Source: Orobanche coerulescens (Eukaryota; Streptophyta; Magnoliopsida; Lamiales; Orobanchaceae). From it: 64,000 bases of DNA. A model generated the notes under the pieces. That model was not told where the DNA came from and ran no database searches. It saw nothing but the letters and a program-made list of their open reading frames with translations. Below, piece by piece: positions 1-10,233 of this stretch. The stretch is from contig CM065814.1 of assembly GCA_033398695.1 (NCBI GenBank), positions 79,316,358-79,380,357 on the forward strand, read 5' to 3'. Both the position numbers and the translations under genes were made by a program. Positions within the stretch are counted from its first letter, which is position 1. The number at the start of each line of letters is the position of its first letter.

Positions 1-302
1 AAGTGCTGATCATGCACATTATTAAATCGTTGTTCGAGTGTATCCCACAGTTCTTTGGGGATTTGCAAATTCATGTAACACTTTTTCAACAACGGATGTA
101 TATGTCTACGCAAGTACATCAGTGCATTAGCCTTGGTTTCCTCGCTCGGTTCTTGAGCGGTAGGCTCGTTAGAGGGAAAGATGGTGATGGTAAATCTCTT
201 ACCGACGAACGCCAAGCGAACGTCTGAGACCCACCTATGGTACTCCTTACCAACATGGTCAAGGATGTCGAACTCCGGATGAACATTGGAGCTTTGTGGC
301 AT
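1..302 (-). CDS. Copia-type gag, N-terminal part (cut by window edge)
   Basis: An open frame on the minus strand begins with ATG at 302 and runs without a stop for 100 codons to the window edge. The layout fits the gag polypeptide of plant copia elements (UBN2/DUF4219-type): a short N-terminus, then an LDHVGKEYHRW segment, an acidic/basic helix, an ANALMYLRRHIHP segment and a KELWDTLEQRF segment. In that family these correspond to the structural capsid domain of the particle. Codons look undamaged over the visible part. Upstream (higher coordinates) lie a leader of about 1 kb and a GTTATCAGCACG primer-site motif, as expected for this orientation. Family assignment is from recall of motif layout, not a search. 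Whether the rest of the element is intact is not visible. Confidence 0.75.
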   Translation of the reverse strand, partial: MPQSSNVHPEFDILDHVGKEYHRWVSDVRLAFVGKRFTITIFPSNEPTAQEPSEETKANALMYLRRHIHPLLKKCYMNLQIPKELWDTLEQRFNNVHDQH

Positions 303-856
303 CTACAAGATATAAACAAGAAGAAGTTAGTCTTGTCGGATTTTCAGTGACAATGTAAACGGTCACAATCGATGCTTTTAAAAGCGTGTAACATAACTGT
401 TACTCGATGTACTTCTCTTAATTGTTGTTTGGTAAAGTCGATAAAAAACGGCGATATCAAATCGCACCCAGATACGTGGTGTATGCAACAACCACAAGTA
501 TCGACTTTCAACAATTCTGTGACTCCCCCAGGACCGTCACACAGTTTTCTTCGACACGCAGAGATACCGACTTCCCTCGCGGTCTCATCCACCGCAAAGT
601 AGCGTGGGAGATAAAGAACCCAATAACCCATGTCCCCAAAAGAAAAATTCCCAAAAAGAAGAGAATTGAATAGGGACAAGTCAGATAATTACCTCGATTA
701 TAAAATTAGGCACGTGATATGGATAAGTTTGTGGTGTGCTTCGATCTACCAGTTGGTACTCGATGCGACGACGTGAAACCGGGGGCGCAATTTTGGAGGC
801 TTCCGAAAATAAGTTGATGTTCGGGTTTTGTTCCTAGGTTTTGAATCGGGTCGGAC
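303..856 (-). other. Leader between primer site and gag of the left copia element
   Basis: No convincing gene on either strand. The stretch lies between the gag start (302) and the GC-rich repeat, in the position of an untranslated leader of a minus-strand element. The short open frames here overlap each other in several frames and look like chance. Confidence 0.4.
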
Positions 857-1270
857 TTGGTTTGCTGGAGCCCAGTGGCGGTGGTGGTCGTGGCGGTCGC
901 GATAGTCAGTGGATCGATCGCGCGATGGTCCAGTGATTGCGTTCAGCTAAATTTGGATCGTGGGCGTCATTGGGTGGATCGTGACGGCGGCGTTCCGGCT
1001 GGACTGGATCGGCGGCGGCATTCGGCGGCCATGGTCCGGCTGTGGTGGCTGGACTTGATCGGCGGCGATGGTTGGCGGCAATGGTCCGGCGATGGTCGGC
1101 TGGACTGGATCGGCGGCGTTGTTGGCGGCGATGGTCCGGCGATTGCGTTAAATTTGGATCGGCGGCGTTCAGGCTGGATCGACGGCGGCGTTCCATTTGT
1201 GGTGGCTGGCGTGGCCAGGGGATCGGGCGATGGCGGCAGTCTTTGGCGCGGCAGCGATGGTGTAGGGCTG
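857..1270. repeat. GC-rich degenerate minisatellite
   Basis: This island is much richer in G and C than its AT-rich surroundings. It is built from degenerate repeats of GGATCGGCGGCG and ATGGTCCGGCGATGG words, with GGCTGGACTGGATCGG recurring. The open frames it supports on both strands are by-products of the repeat (proteins rich in Trp/Arg/Gly or Arg/Pro) and I do not call them genes. It lies in the leader of the left copia element. Confidence 0.6.
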
Positions 1271-1287
1271 CTTTTTTTTGTCTTCGA

Positions 1288-1376
1288 GCTACGTGCTGAT
1301 AACGTGTTTCAGGATAAAGTAAAAGACAGCAAATCAATTGTATTGATAACAATGAATAGAGGGGCCTTTATATAGG
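1288..1376 (-). promoter_or_regulatory. LTR promoter and primer-site region, minus strand
   Basis: Read on the minus strand, a TATATAAAG box (about 1366-1374) is followed about 65 bp downstream by ACACGTTATCAGCACG (1292-1307). A TATATAA box followed by a GTTATCAGCACG motif is the usual layout at the 3' end of the 5' LTR in one plant copia group. It supports a minus-strand element whose gag begins at 302. Confidence 0.55.
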
Positions 1377-1785
1377 CATTACAATGAGAGTCCTTCCATA
1401 CATAGGATTCCTAGTTAAGGTAAGACATCTAACAAGATCCTACTATCTCTGGAAGGGTCTAGAACCTTCTATATCTCTATTCCCTACAACTAGTATTAGG
1501 TAAGACACCAATAAGGGAAGGATATCCCGGAACAGTTAGAGAATAATTACTAAACTAAAATAAATTATCATCACGATACTTGAGATGTTAATATTATGCT
1601 AATATTAATACAATTAATGAGTATTATTTATGGATACATTGAAAGGATCTAATTGCTTTGGTGGGTATCTACTAATATAGCCTAATTACTAATTTAACAA
1701 AAACAAGTATGCACCCCAATATTTGGGTCGACAATGTTGTGCTGATATTATTTCAGTTAATAAAAATTCAATTTAAGGATTAATT
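1377..1785 (-). other. Probable U3 part of the left copia 5' LTR
   Basis: AT-rich sequence upstream (on the minus strand) of the TATA box at 1366-1374, with no open frame of note. I could not place the outer LTR boundary, because the partner LTR lies outside the window. Confidence 0.3.
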
Positions 1786-2130
1786 GAAAGACTCTTAGTT
1801 GCTTTTTCAATTCATCTCAATTTTTTTTTCAATGTCAGCTATTTTCTATACTTCAATAGAGTAATTTTATATGGAAATCACGATATATTTTGATTTTGTT
1901 CATGCCTGCTTGCAGCAAGACCAACAAATGGGAGTTTCAAACAACATACTTCATGACTAAACTCATACTACGAAAGACTCTTAGTTGCCTTTTTAATTCA
2001 CATCAATTTTTTTCAATGTCAGCTAGTTTTATACTCCAATACTATATTTTTATATGGAAATTGGGATATATTTTGATTCTGTTCATGCCTGCTTGCAGCA
2101 AGACCAATAAATGGGAGTTCCGACTGCGCT
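1786..2130. repeat. Tandem duplication, 186-bp unit
   Basis: Two diverged copies of one segment begin at 1786 and 1972 with GAAAGACTCTTAGTTG. Each ends in a near-identical block containing CATGCCTGCTTGCAGCAAGA (about 1900-1935 and 2084-2121). Small indels in the T-rich part separate the copies. No coding content is evident. Confidence 0.7.
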
Positions 2131-2179
2131 GAAATATGAATCATATGCTATATGACAGCTTGATTGACTTGATTTTACA

Positions 2180-2333
2180 CTGACGCAACGCCTTCTATAC
2201 ACCAAAATGTGATGTCAATGATATACAATAATATAGAAATAATAAATGCCTTATTCGATTAATACTCTTAATAACAATACAATATTCTCACTCTCTCATC
2301 CTCTGAGTGGCATTCGCAAGCATATTCCTAATA
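2180..2333 (-). mobile_element. Copia LTR fragment (H-like family), minus strand
   Basis: The stretch ending at about 2333 contains CATCCTCTGAGTGGCATTCG, also found at the edge of H's LTR (22606-22625). The order of LTR edge, then CTCC(C/T)ACTTG, then RNase H is the same as in H. The left limit is not resolved. Confidence 0.5.
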
Positions 2334-2698
2334 ATCTCCTACTTGTACTCGATGTCACAAACTATAATATCCAATATCATACTTTCTAGATGTCGCTCTA
2401 AGACCATATGAGACAGTGGCTTGGTTAGTGGATCAACAACGCTATTTGTTGTGTCTACTCTCTGCAGTATAACATTTCCCTCCTGAACCAATTTTCTAAT
2501 AAAATGATATTTTCTCTCAATATGTTTGGTGTTGTGGTGAGCCCTAGGATCCTTAGCCTGTGCAGCAGCCTCGTCGTTGTCGCAAAATAGTGCCAGGGCC
2601 ACTCTGTGTCAGGGACCACTTGAAGTTCTTCAGTAAACTTCTCAATTCAAAAAACTTCTTTAGCAGCCTCCGTGGTTGCTTGATATTCGGCTTGATAT
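2334..2698 (-). pseudogene. Copia RNase H, C-terminal fragment
   Basis: On the minus strand, 2602-2339 encodes the end of a copia RNase H: a CDNDEA motif, then HIERKYHFIRKLV, then VVDPLTKPLS. This matches the same region of H's pol (22657-22900) almost block for block. These motifs belong to the plant copia RNase H that degrades RNA in the RNA:DNA hybrid during reverse transcription. Upstream, 2603-2698 continues the homology in another frame with a stop, so the piece is frameshifted. It ends abruptly at 2698, where LTR E begins. Confidence 0.75.
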
Positions 2699-3418
2699 TA
2701 TAACACCCTTGAGATATTCAGGATTATTACAGCGACATAAATCCTTTATGTAATGATATACTAGGCTAAGAATGATAACAACATTAATAAATACAAATAT
2801 TGAAAATTATTATTACATACCGAGTTTCAAAAGTACGAAAAGATAAACACCGAACAGTAAACATCACTATGTACCCTCATCATCATGTAGCTCATGTGGT
2901 TGTTTTACAGTTCTCTTGGAACCTGAACATAAAATAAATGTCCATCCCCAAAGGGGTTAGCAAAACGATGCTAGTACAAGTGCAATAATTATTTAACAAT
3001 AGCTTATTCAACAATTCATGAAGGATAACAACAACAAGCCTCTCATACGAGAAGACCACCAATGCATGACACAATATGTCAAACTCATGGTAATCCAACG
3101 ATCCAGCGTGCACAGCATAGATACCCACGATGATCCCGTCGGACCAACACGTGGTGAAAAACCTGTCCAACGATCCAGCGCACACATCATAGATCCTAAG
3201 TTGATCCCGTTGGAACAACACGTGGTGGACAAACAACCACAACACATATGCATGACAACTTAAATGACATTAACACGGATAAACAAAATCAAAGTACTGC
3301 TTTAGTTAGACGAGAGGTATTCAATCCGACGAAGTTTCGCACACTCAAAGGATGTTCTCCGATAATCATTTCGCAACACCCGAACCTTATTATCAAGTTA
3401 ACACCAAAATCACTATTG
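2699..3418 (-). mobile_element. Element E: gypsy LTR, part 1 (3' end), minus strand
   Basis: The LTR starts (+ strand) with TATAACACCC, a mutated form of the usual TGTAACACCC edge, directly after the broken copia RNase H. Read on the minus strand it has the U5 signature GCTAACCCCTTTGGGG (near 2955) also found in C. It also carries two copies of a CCGACGGGATCA block homologous to D's LTR at 57086 and 57158. It is interrupted at 3419-3423 by F. The short ORFs here are spurious. Confidence 0.7.
3085..3215 (-). repeat. Two hairpin repeats in LTR E
   Basis: Two tandem copies of about 75 bp, read on the minus strand. Each can form a stem closing a GGGATCA...GGATC loop. Arms are 3138-3144 with 3093-3099 (pairing through two G-U wobbles) and 3209-3214 with 3166-3171 (perfect, TCCAAC/GTTGGA). 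They are homologous to the D repeats at 57086-57208. Confidence 0.55.
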
Positions 3419-3423
3419 GTTCG
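3419..3423. repeat. Target-site duplication of F (left)
   Basis: GTTCG here is repeated exactly at 11458-11462, directly flanking the TGATGGG...ATCAACA element F. Confidence 0.85.
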
Positions 3424-4626
3424 TGATGGGATAAATAATTTTGTTTTGATAATTGCCAAAAGCTTGATATGGCAAGCCCTGTATCGAAAGCCGGTTGAAG
3501 TTGCAATCCTGTATCGAAGACCTTCTGATAGCGCCAGCATACAGCAAGCTCTCGCGCTACCAAGATACAGCAACAAAGTCTAAATAAAGCGCCAAGTATG
3601 GAAGCTGTCTCGAAACCTCAATACAGCACCCTTCCATACAGCGCCTGACTATTCCAATATGCCTACATCACTAGTGGATACAGCATTCACATCAGAACAG
3701 GACTGAAGACCGTTTGAAAAGGAATCTTTAGTATTCACTAAAGTCAAGTACCGTTTGATAAAGAAGTATTTAAATACTGAAGATGTCAGAGATCTTCAAA
3801 TCCCGCAATATCCGGATCCTGGTCTATTCAAGTTATCATAGAATCTTACCCAACAGATCTTTTACAACGGATATATTATTCAGAAGACTATATATATCTC
3901 ATAAGAGCGTTGAAGATAATATAGACACATACAGATAGAATATACACCGAAATTACCAAGTGAAGAAGCTATCATTATATACATCAGAGCAAAACATATC
4001 TCCAGAAGCTTTCTGCAAATTAAGATCTAAAGAGATATACAGTGCTCAACATCAAGAACAGTCATCATCAGCTCAAGAACTTCATATTCAAAGCTACTGT
4101 TTACAGTTACCTACCTTTTACCTTGTGTAAAAACCGAGCTCTGTGTGAACTCAACAAGTTATTCGACTGTGGGACGAATAAGAGGACGAAGCTGAACCGT
4201 GTGTGAAGAAGCTAGTCAAGAAGGAAGCTTTAACCAATCTGTGTGAACGGTTGAAAGCGGCTCTTTGTATCTATCTGTGTGAACGATACAAGGATAGGTT
4301 TGATTATAAATACATAGTTGTGTATGCGGTATTTATAATAAACGCTTTACTCCTGTGTGGAGGACCAGTGGACGTAGAGGGGTTTACCTCGAACCACTTA
4401 AATACCGTGTTATTTACCTTTCGCCATTCTCGTTTTCATAATTGCAATTTATATAAGTATACATCGCAAAACCCCGCACGCATCAAGCTAACAGAGATTA
4501 GACCTAGTTCAGATCGACAGCAACTTACTATATTAAAGACTTCGCTACGCACTCGATTCGAAAACCATACACTGTTGCTCAAACATTTCCCAAGTCAGAC
4601 GAGTATACTTAAGAAGGGGACCAACA
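3424..4626 (+). repeat. F LTR 1
   Basis: 1,203 bp, TGATGGGATAAAT...ACCAACA. It is nearly identical to the other two F LTRs except for scattered small indels in its last 150 bp. The short frames inside are shared by all three LTRs in damaged forms and are not genes. Confidence 0.85.
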
Positions 4627-4735
4627 ATTGGTATCGAGCGGTTGATTCTAAAAGAATCACTCGTATTTTTAACTGAATTAGATCCTTAAAAACACTCATT
4701 TTCGAAAACAGTCTTTGTAATTCCCATCCTCTAAT
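4627..4735 (+). promoter_or_regulatory. F primer site and leader, copy 1
   Basis: TGGTATCGAGCGG starts at 4629, two bases after the LTR. It is the damaged form of the tRNA-iMet site TGGTATCAGAGC seen intact in copy 2 (8037). A leader of about 100 bp then leads to the gag ATG at 4736. Confidence 0.75.
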
Positions 4736-6047
4736 ATGAATACCTTTATCTCAAATAAGATATCTATGTTTCACATTAACGAGTTTGATGACTGGAGAAA
4801 CAGGATGAAGAACAAACTCAAAGCCTTCATTGGAGAATCAAAAGCTCCGCCCATATCAACAAAGACCGAAGAATGTCTTCAGGTGGTCACTGATAGTGAT
4901 TCGTCTGATAATGAGCTAGAATATAGAGCCTATATGTGCTCTATGGCCGGGTTAAAGAGGAAAATGAAGACGGCGATGATGAGGTAAGCTCCACCTCAAC
5001 TATTCCCATAAATGCATCTCATACCTTTGAAAATATGCTGAATGAATTTAATAACATTCAAACGGCCCATGAGATATTGAAAGGAGAAAACATACAGCTT
5101 GAAATTTCTAACTTAGAGCTGAAATAAGAAAATGACTTGCTGAAGAATAATTACTAAAATATGTCGGTTGATTGCGAAAACAGAAAGTCAATTTAGAAAA
5201 ACTCATGGAGAGCAATCATCAACTTGCTCATAATCTAAATGAGACTAAGTCTCATCTTGAAAGCAAGACAAATGATTTGGCTCTACTCGAAGCCAAAGTA
5301 AAATCTCTCGAGAAACGTGAAGGAGAATTAGAGACAATCTTGAAATCTTTCGAGAAATCCTCTAAAAGAAGGGAAGAGATCCTAAGCACTGGGAAACATG
5401 CTCATGATAAACGTGGCTTAGGGTACAACTCATTCTCCAACAAAGAAAAATCTAGTACGATATTCATCAGGAGTGAGGAATCCATTCCTGTATCGAAAGA
5501 AGTCCCGAGTCATGTGAAGGAACCTGTTGCACCGCGAACAGCAAAAGCTGCCATTCCGCCCCCGCAACTCTACTATTCGAGACAGTGGAACCAACAGCTA
5601 CTCAGAAGGCATACTCAACAGCATGCTCCACAAGCATATCAAAAACGCCAGCAGTCATTCAGAAGAAGGTCGTATCCAACCAACAAAGGCCCGCATAAAG
5701 ACTTCCTTGCACAGCGTGCCTAGACATTGGATACAAGAGACCCGCTATTCCTCGAGACAGCAGGTGCCCGCACGATCAACAACAGAATTGGGAATCCAAC
5801 CGGAGACCCAGGAGGCAATATGCAAGATCTATGAAAATGGCTCCACCTCCGAGACGACAATCGTCCGGAAAAACAACTATAATTCTCGATTTTTCATGCA
5901 TTATAATTATCATGATTACAACGACTACGTGCCTCCCCACGTAGATATCGATATAATGGACCAAAAGTAGCCTACAACAAACAAATTGTTGCCCGGCAAA
6001 TTTGGGTACCAAAAGGCAATATCACACCAGGACCCAAAGTTACTTGA
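4736..6047 (+). pseudogene. F gag-like protein, copy 1 (frameshifted)
   Basis: This is homologous over its full length to the copy at 8146-9465 but broken by several 1-2 base changes (near 4949, 5182, 5669, 5695, 5771, 5870 and 5934). The visible frames are 4736-4987, 5172-5723 and 5527-5970. Contents by comparison with copy 2: an N-terminal FDDWRNRMK segment, an acidic DSDSSD stretch, a long coiled coil, a KRGLGY motif and a basic Gln/Arg/Tyr-rich tail ending IWVPKG. As a structural gag it would act in particle assembly, but this copy cannot make the whole protein. It shares the in-frame UAA (5125-5127) with copy 2. Confidence 0.8.
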
Positions 6048-6815
6048 TATTCATGCGTCAACATGAATTGGAAACGCTACAGCCAGAAATCCCTGTAAGT
6101 TTTTATGCTTTTACTCATTAAGTGAGGGGGAATGCTGTAAGACCCATGAATACAGTATCTACCATTAATTAACTATACACTCAGAACAGTCAAGACAGCA
6201 CTGTAGGACTAAGAAGGCATGAAACCTTCCTACAGCTGATGTGTGTATTAATTAAGGGGGAATACAGTACGACCCATGAATACAGTGTTAATCCGAACAT
6301 ACATGTAAGAACTGAATCCTGTATGTACCTTTTAAGGGGGAACGCTATATTATTCGCTGGTACATTATTTTCACTACAGGACAACAATCATAATTGATAA
6401 TTTTTGTATATTGATGTAAGAACTTGTCTGCAAACAGTTCATAGGTTCAGTTGTATTCAACTAGATTACTAATGTAAGATTGTGCCTGCGCGCTAATCAT
6501 AAGTTTAAGATGTAATAAACTTTCCTATCATGTTAGAAATTGCCTGCGAGCAGTTCACATTTCTTTTAGATCAAGTGCTGAAGACCAGATCATTTGACAG
6601 AAGATCAAGAAGCCTGCTCAAGATATTATCAAATAGAGAAGGAAACAGTGGGATTAAAACATCTCCTGTATCGAAGTCTTCTCATGTTACCATCAAATGG
6701 TTATCGAAGGGGAAATTGTTTAGCTTGAAGAGGTTTTTGGTATCAAAACCTTGGCATGATCAAGAAGTTTTGGAATCATCAAAGAGGTTTTGGAAATTAT
6801 CAAAAAGGGGGAAAT
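6048..6815 (+). other. F 3' noncoding region with purine tracts, copy 1
   Basis: No gene. The stretch carries repeated AAGGGGGAA-type tracts (near 6125, 6256 and 6336), two of them followed by CCCATGAATACAGT, and the terminal tract AAAAAGGGGGAAAT directly before LTR 2 (6803-6815). The terminal tract is the expected plus-strand primer; the others look like duplicated or relic ones. Confidence 0.65.
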
Positions 6816-8034
6816 TGATGGGATAAATAATTTTGTTTTGATAATTGCCAAAAGCTTGATACAGCAAGCCCTGTATCGAAAGCCGGTTGAAGTTGCAATC
6901 TCAGATCGAAGACCTTCCGATAGCGCCAAAGATACAAAGAAGCTCTCGCGCTACCAAGATACAGCAACAAAGTCTAAATAAAGCGCCAAGTATGGAAGCT
7001 GTCTCGAAACCTCAATACAGCACCCTTCCATACAGCGCCTGACTATTCCAATATGCCTACATCACTAGTGGATACAGCATTCACATCGGAACAGGACTGA
7101 AGACCGTTTGAAAAGGAATCTTTAGTATTCACTAAAGTCAAGTACCGTTTGATAAAGAAGTATTTAAATACTGAAGATGTCAGAGATCTTCAAATCCCGC
7201 AATATCCGGATCCTGGTCTATTCAAGTTATCATAGAATCTTACCCAACAGATCTTTTACAACGGATATATTATTCAGAAGACTATATATATCTCATAAGA
7301 GCGTTGAAGATAATGTAGACACATACAGACAGAATATACACCGAAATTACCAAGTGAAGAAGCTATCATTATATACATCAGAGCAAAACATATCTCCAGA
7401 AGCTTTCTGCAAATTAAGATCTAAAGAGATATACAGTGCTCAACATCAAGAACAGTCATCATCAGCTCAAGAACTTCATATTCAAAGCTACTGTTCTTAC
7501 CTGGTTACCTACCTTTTACCTTGTGTAAAAACTGAGCTCTGTGTGAACTCAACAAGTTATTCGACTGTGTGGGACGAATAAGAGGACGAAGCTTTGGAAC
7601 CGTGTGTGAAGAAGCTAGTCAAGAAGGAAGCTTTAACCAATCTGTGAACGGTTGAAAGCGATCTTTGTATCTATCTCGTGTGAACGATACAAGGATAGGT
7701 TTGATTATAAATACATAGTTGTGTACGCAGATTTATAATAAACGTTTTACTCCTGTGTGGAGGACCAGTGGACGTAGAGGGGTTTACCTCGAACCACTTA
7801 AATACCGTGTTATTTACCTTTCGCCATATCGCTTTCATAATTGCAATTTATATAAGTATACACTGCAAAACCCTGCACGCATCAAGCTAACAGGAGATTA
7901 GACCTAGTTGCTGTATCGACAGGCAACTTACTATATTAAAGACTTCCGCTACGCACTCAGATTCGAAAACCATACAGCCTGTTGCTCAAACATTTCCCAA
8001 GCTGTATCGAGTATACTTAAGAAGGGGACCAACA
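6816..8034 (+). repeat. F LTR 2 (middle)
   Basis: 1,219 bp. It serves as the 3' LTR of the first unit and the 5' LTR of the second, with no target duplication on either side, so it does not mark a separate insertion. Confidence 0.85.
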
Positions 8035-8036
8035 AT

Positions 8037-8050
8037 TGGTATCAGAGCGG
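8037..8050 (+). promoter_or_regulatory. F primer-binding site, copy 2
   Basis: TGGTATCAGAGCGG two bases after the LTR matches the 3' end of plant initiator tRNA-Met (complement), the usual primer of copia and gypsy reverse transcription. Confidence 0.8.
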
Positions 8051-8145
8051 TTGATTCTAAAAAGAATCAGTCGTATTTTTAACTGAATTAGATCCTTAAA
8101 AACACTCATTTTCGAAAACAGTCTTTGTAATTCCCATCCTCTAAT

Positions 8146-9465
8146 ATGAATACCTTTATCTCAAATAAGATATCTATGTTTCACATTAACGAGTTTGATG
8201 ACTGGAGAAACAGGATGAAGAACAAACTCAAAGCCTTCATTGGAGAATCAAAAGCTCCGCCCATATCAACAAAGACCGAAGAATGTCTTCAGGTGGTCAC
8301 TGATAGTGATTCGTCTGATAATGAGCTAGAATATAGAGCCTATATGTGCTCTATGGCCGAAGTTAAAGAGGAAAATGAAGACGGCGATGATGAGGTAAGC
8401 TCCACCTCAACTATTCCCATAAATGCATCTCATACCTTTGAAAATATGCTGAATGAATTTAATAACATTCAAACGGCCCATGAGATATTGAAAGGAGAAA
8501 ACATACAGCTTGAAATTTCTAACTTAGAGCTGAAATAAGAAAATGACTTGCTGAAGAATAATTACAAAAATATGTCAGTTGATTGCGAAAACAGCAAAGT
8601 CAATTTAGAAAAACTCATGGAGAGCAATCATCAACTTGCTCATAATCTAAATGAGACTAAGTCTCATCTTGAAAGCAAGACAAATGATTTGGCTCTACTC
8701 GAAGCCAAAGTAAAATCTCTCGAGAAACGTGAAGGAGAATTAGAGACAATCTTGAAATCTTTCGAGAAATCCTCTAAAAGAAGGGAAGAGATCCTAAGCA
8801 CTGGGAAACATGCTCATGATAAACGTGGCTTAGGGTACAACTCATTCTCCAACAAAGAAAAATCTAGTACGATATTCATCAGGAGTGAGGAATCCATTCC
8901 TGTATCGAAAGAAGTCCCGAGTCATGTGAAGGAACCTGTTGCACCGCGAACAGCAAAAGCTGCCATTCCGCCCCCGCAACTCTACTATTCGAGACAGTGG
9001 AACCAACAGCTACTCAGAAGGCGTACTCAACAGCATGCTCCACAAGCATATCAAAAACGCCAGCAGTCATTCAGGAAGAAGGCTGTATCCAACCAACAAA
9101 GGCCCGTACAGCAGCACTCTCGGTACAGCGTGCCTAGACATTGGATACAAGAGACCCGCTATTCCTCGAGACAGCAGGTGCCCGCACAGTATCAACAACA
9201 GAATTGGGAATCCAACTGGAGACCCAGGAGGCAATATGCAAGATCTATGAAAATGGCTCCACCTCCGAGACGACAATCGTACTGGAAAAACAACTATAAT
9301 TCTCGATTTTTCATGCATTATAATTATCATGATTACAACGACTACGTGCCTGCCCCACGTAGATATCGATATAATGGACCAAAAGTAGCCTACAACAAAC
9401 AAATTGTTGCCCGGCAAATTTGGGTACCAAAAGGCAATATCACACCAGGACCCAAAGTTACTTGA
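8146..9465 (+). CDS. F gag-like protein, copy 2 (one in-frame stop)
   Basis: One frame of 440 codons from ATG 8146 to TGA 9463-9465, interrupted only by TAA at 8536-8538. Residues about 1-45 hold FDDWRNRMKNKLKAF, typical of the start of copia gag. About 45-100 are acidic (DSDSSD, EENEDGDDE). About 105-230 are strongly coiled coil (Leu/Glu/Lys heptads). A KRGLGYNSFS motif follows near 245, as in plant copia gag between coiled coil and zinc knuckle. The last 130 residues are basic, rich in Gln, Arg and Tyr, ending IWVPKG. No CCHC knuckle is visible, and the capsid core between residues 30 and 50 appears deleted relative to full-length copia gag. The same UAA occurs in copy 1, so it predates the tandem duplication. 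Confidence 0.75.
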
Positions 9466-10233
9466 TATTCATGCGTCAACATGAATTGGAAACGCTACAG
9501 CCAGAAATCCCTGTAAGTTTTTATGCTTTTACTCATTAAGTGAGGGGGAATGCTGTAAGACCCATGAATACAGTATCTACCATTAATTAACTATACACTC
9601 AGAACAGTCAAGACAGCACTGTAGGACTAAGAAGGCATGAAACCTTCCTACAGCTGATGTGTGTATTAATTAAGGGGGAATACAGTACGACCCATGAATA
9701 CAGTGTTAATCCGAACATACATGTAAGAACTGAATCCTGTATGTACCTTTTAAGGGGGAACGCTATATTATTCGCTGGTACATTATTTTCACTACAGGAC
9801 AACAATCATAATTGATAATTTTTGTATATTGATGTAAGAACTTGTCTGCAAACAGTTCATAGGTTCAGTTGTATTCAACTAGATTACTAATGTAAGATTG
9901 TGCCTGCGCGCTAATCATAAGTTTAAGATGTAATAAACTTTCCTATCATGTTAGAAATTGCCTGCGAGCAGTTCACATTTCTTTTAGATCAAGTGCTGAA
10001 GACCAGATCATTTGACAGAAGATCAAGAAGCCTGCTCAAGATATTATCAAATAGAGAAGGAAACAGTGGGATTAAAACATCTCCTGTATCGAAGTCTTCT
10101 CATGTTACCATCAAATGGTTATCGAAGGGGAAATTGTTTAGCTTGAAGAGGTTTTTGGTATCAAAACCTTGGCATGATCAAGAAGTTTTGGAATCATCAA
10201 AGAGGTTTTGGAAATTATCAAAAAGGGGGAAAT
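9466..10233 (+). other. F 3' noncoding region with purine tracts, copy 2
   Basis: No gene. The purine tracts recur near 9543, 9674 and 9754, and the terminal one lies at 10221-10233 just before LTR 3. Degenerate repeats of TTGCCTGCG(C/A)GC...(A/T)GTTCA-like words lie at about 9840-9980. Confidence 0.65.

Noticed and set aside
857..1375. Open frames of 85-172 codons on both strands
   Set aside because: They lie in a GC-rich repeat that keeps several frames open at once; products are low-complexity with no family signature.
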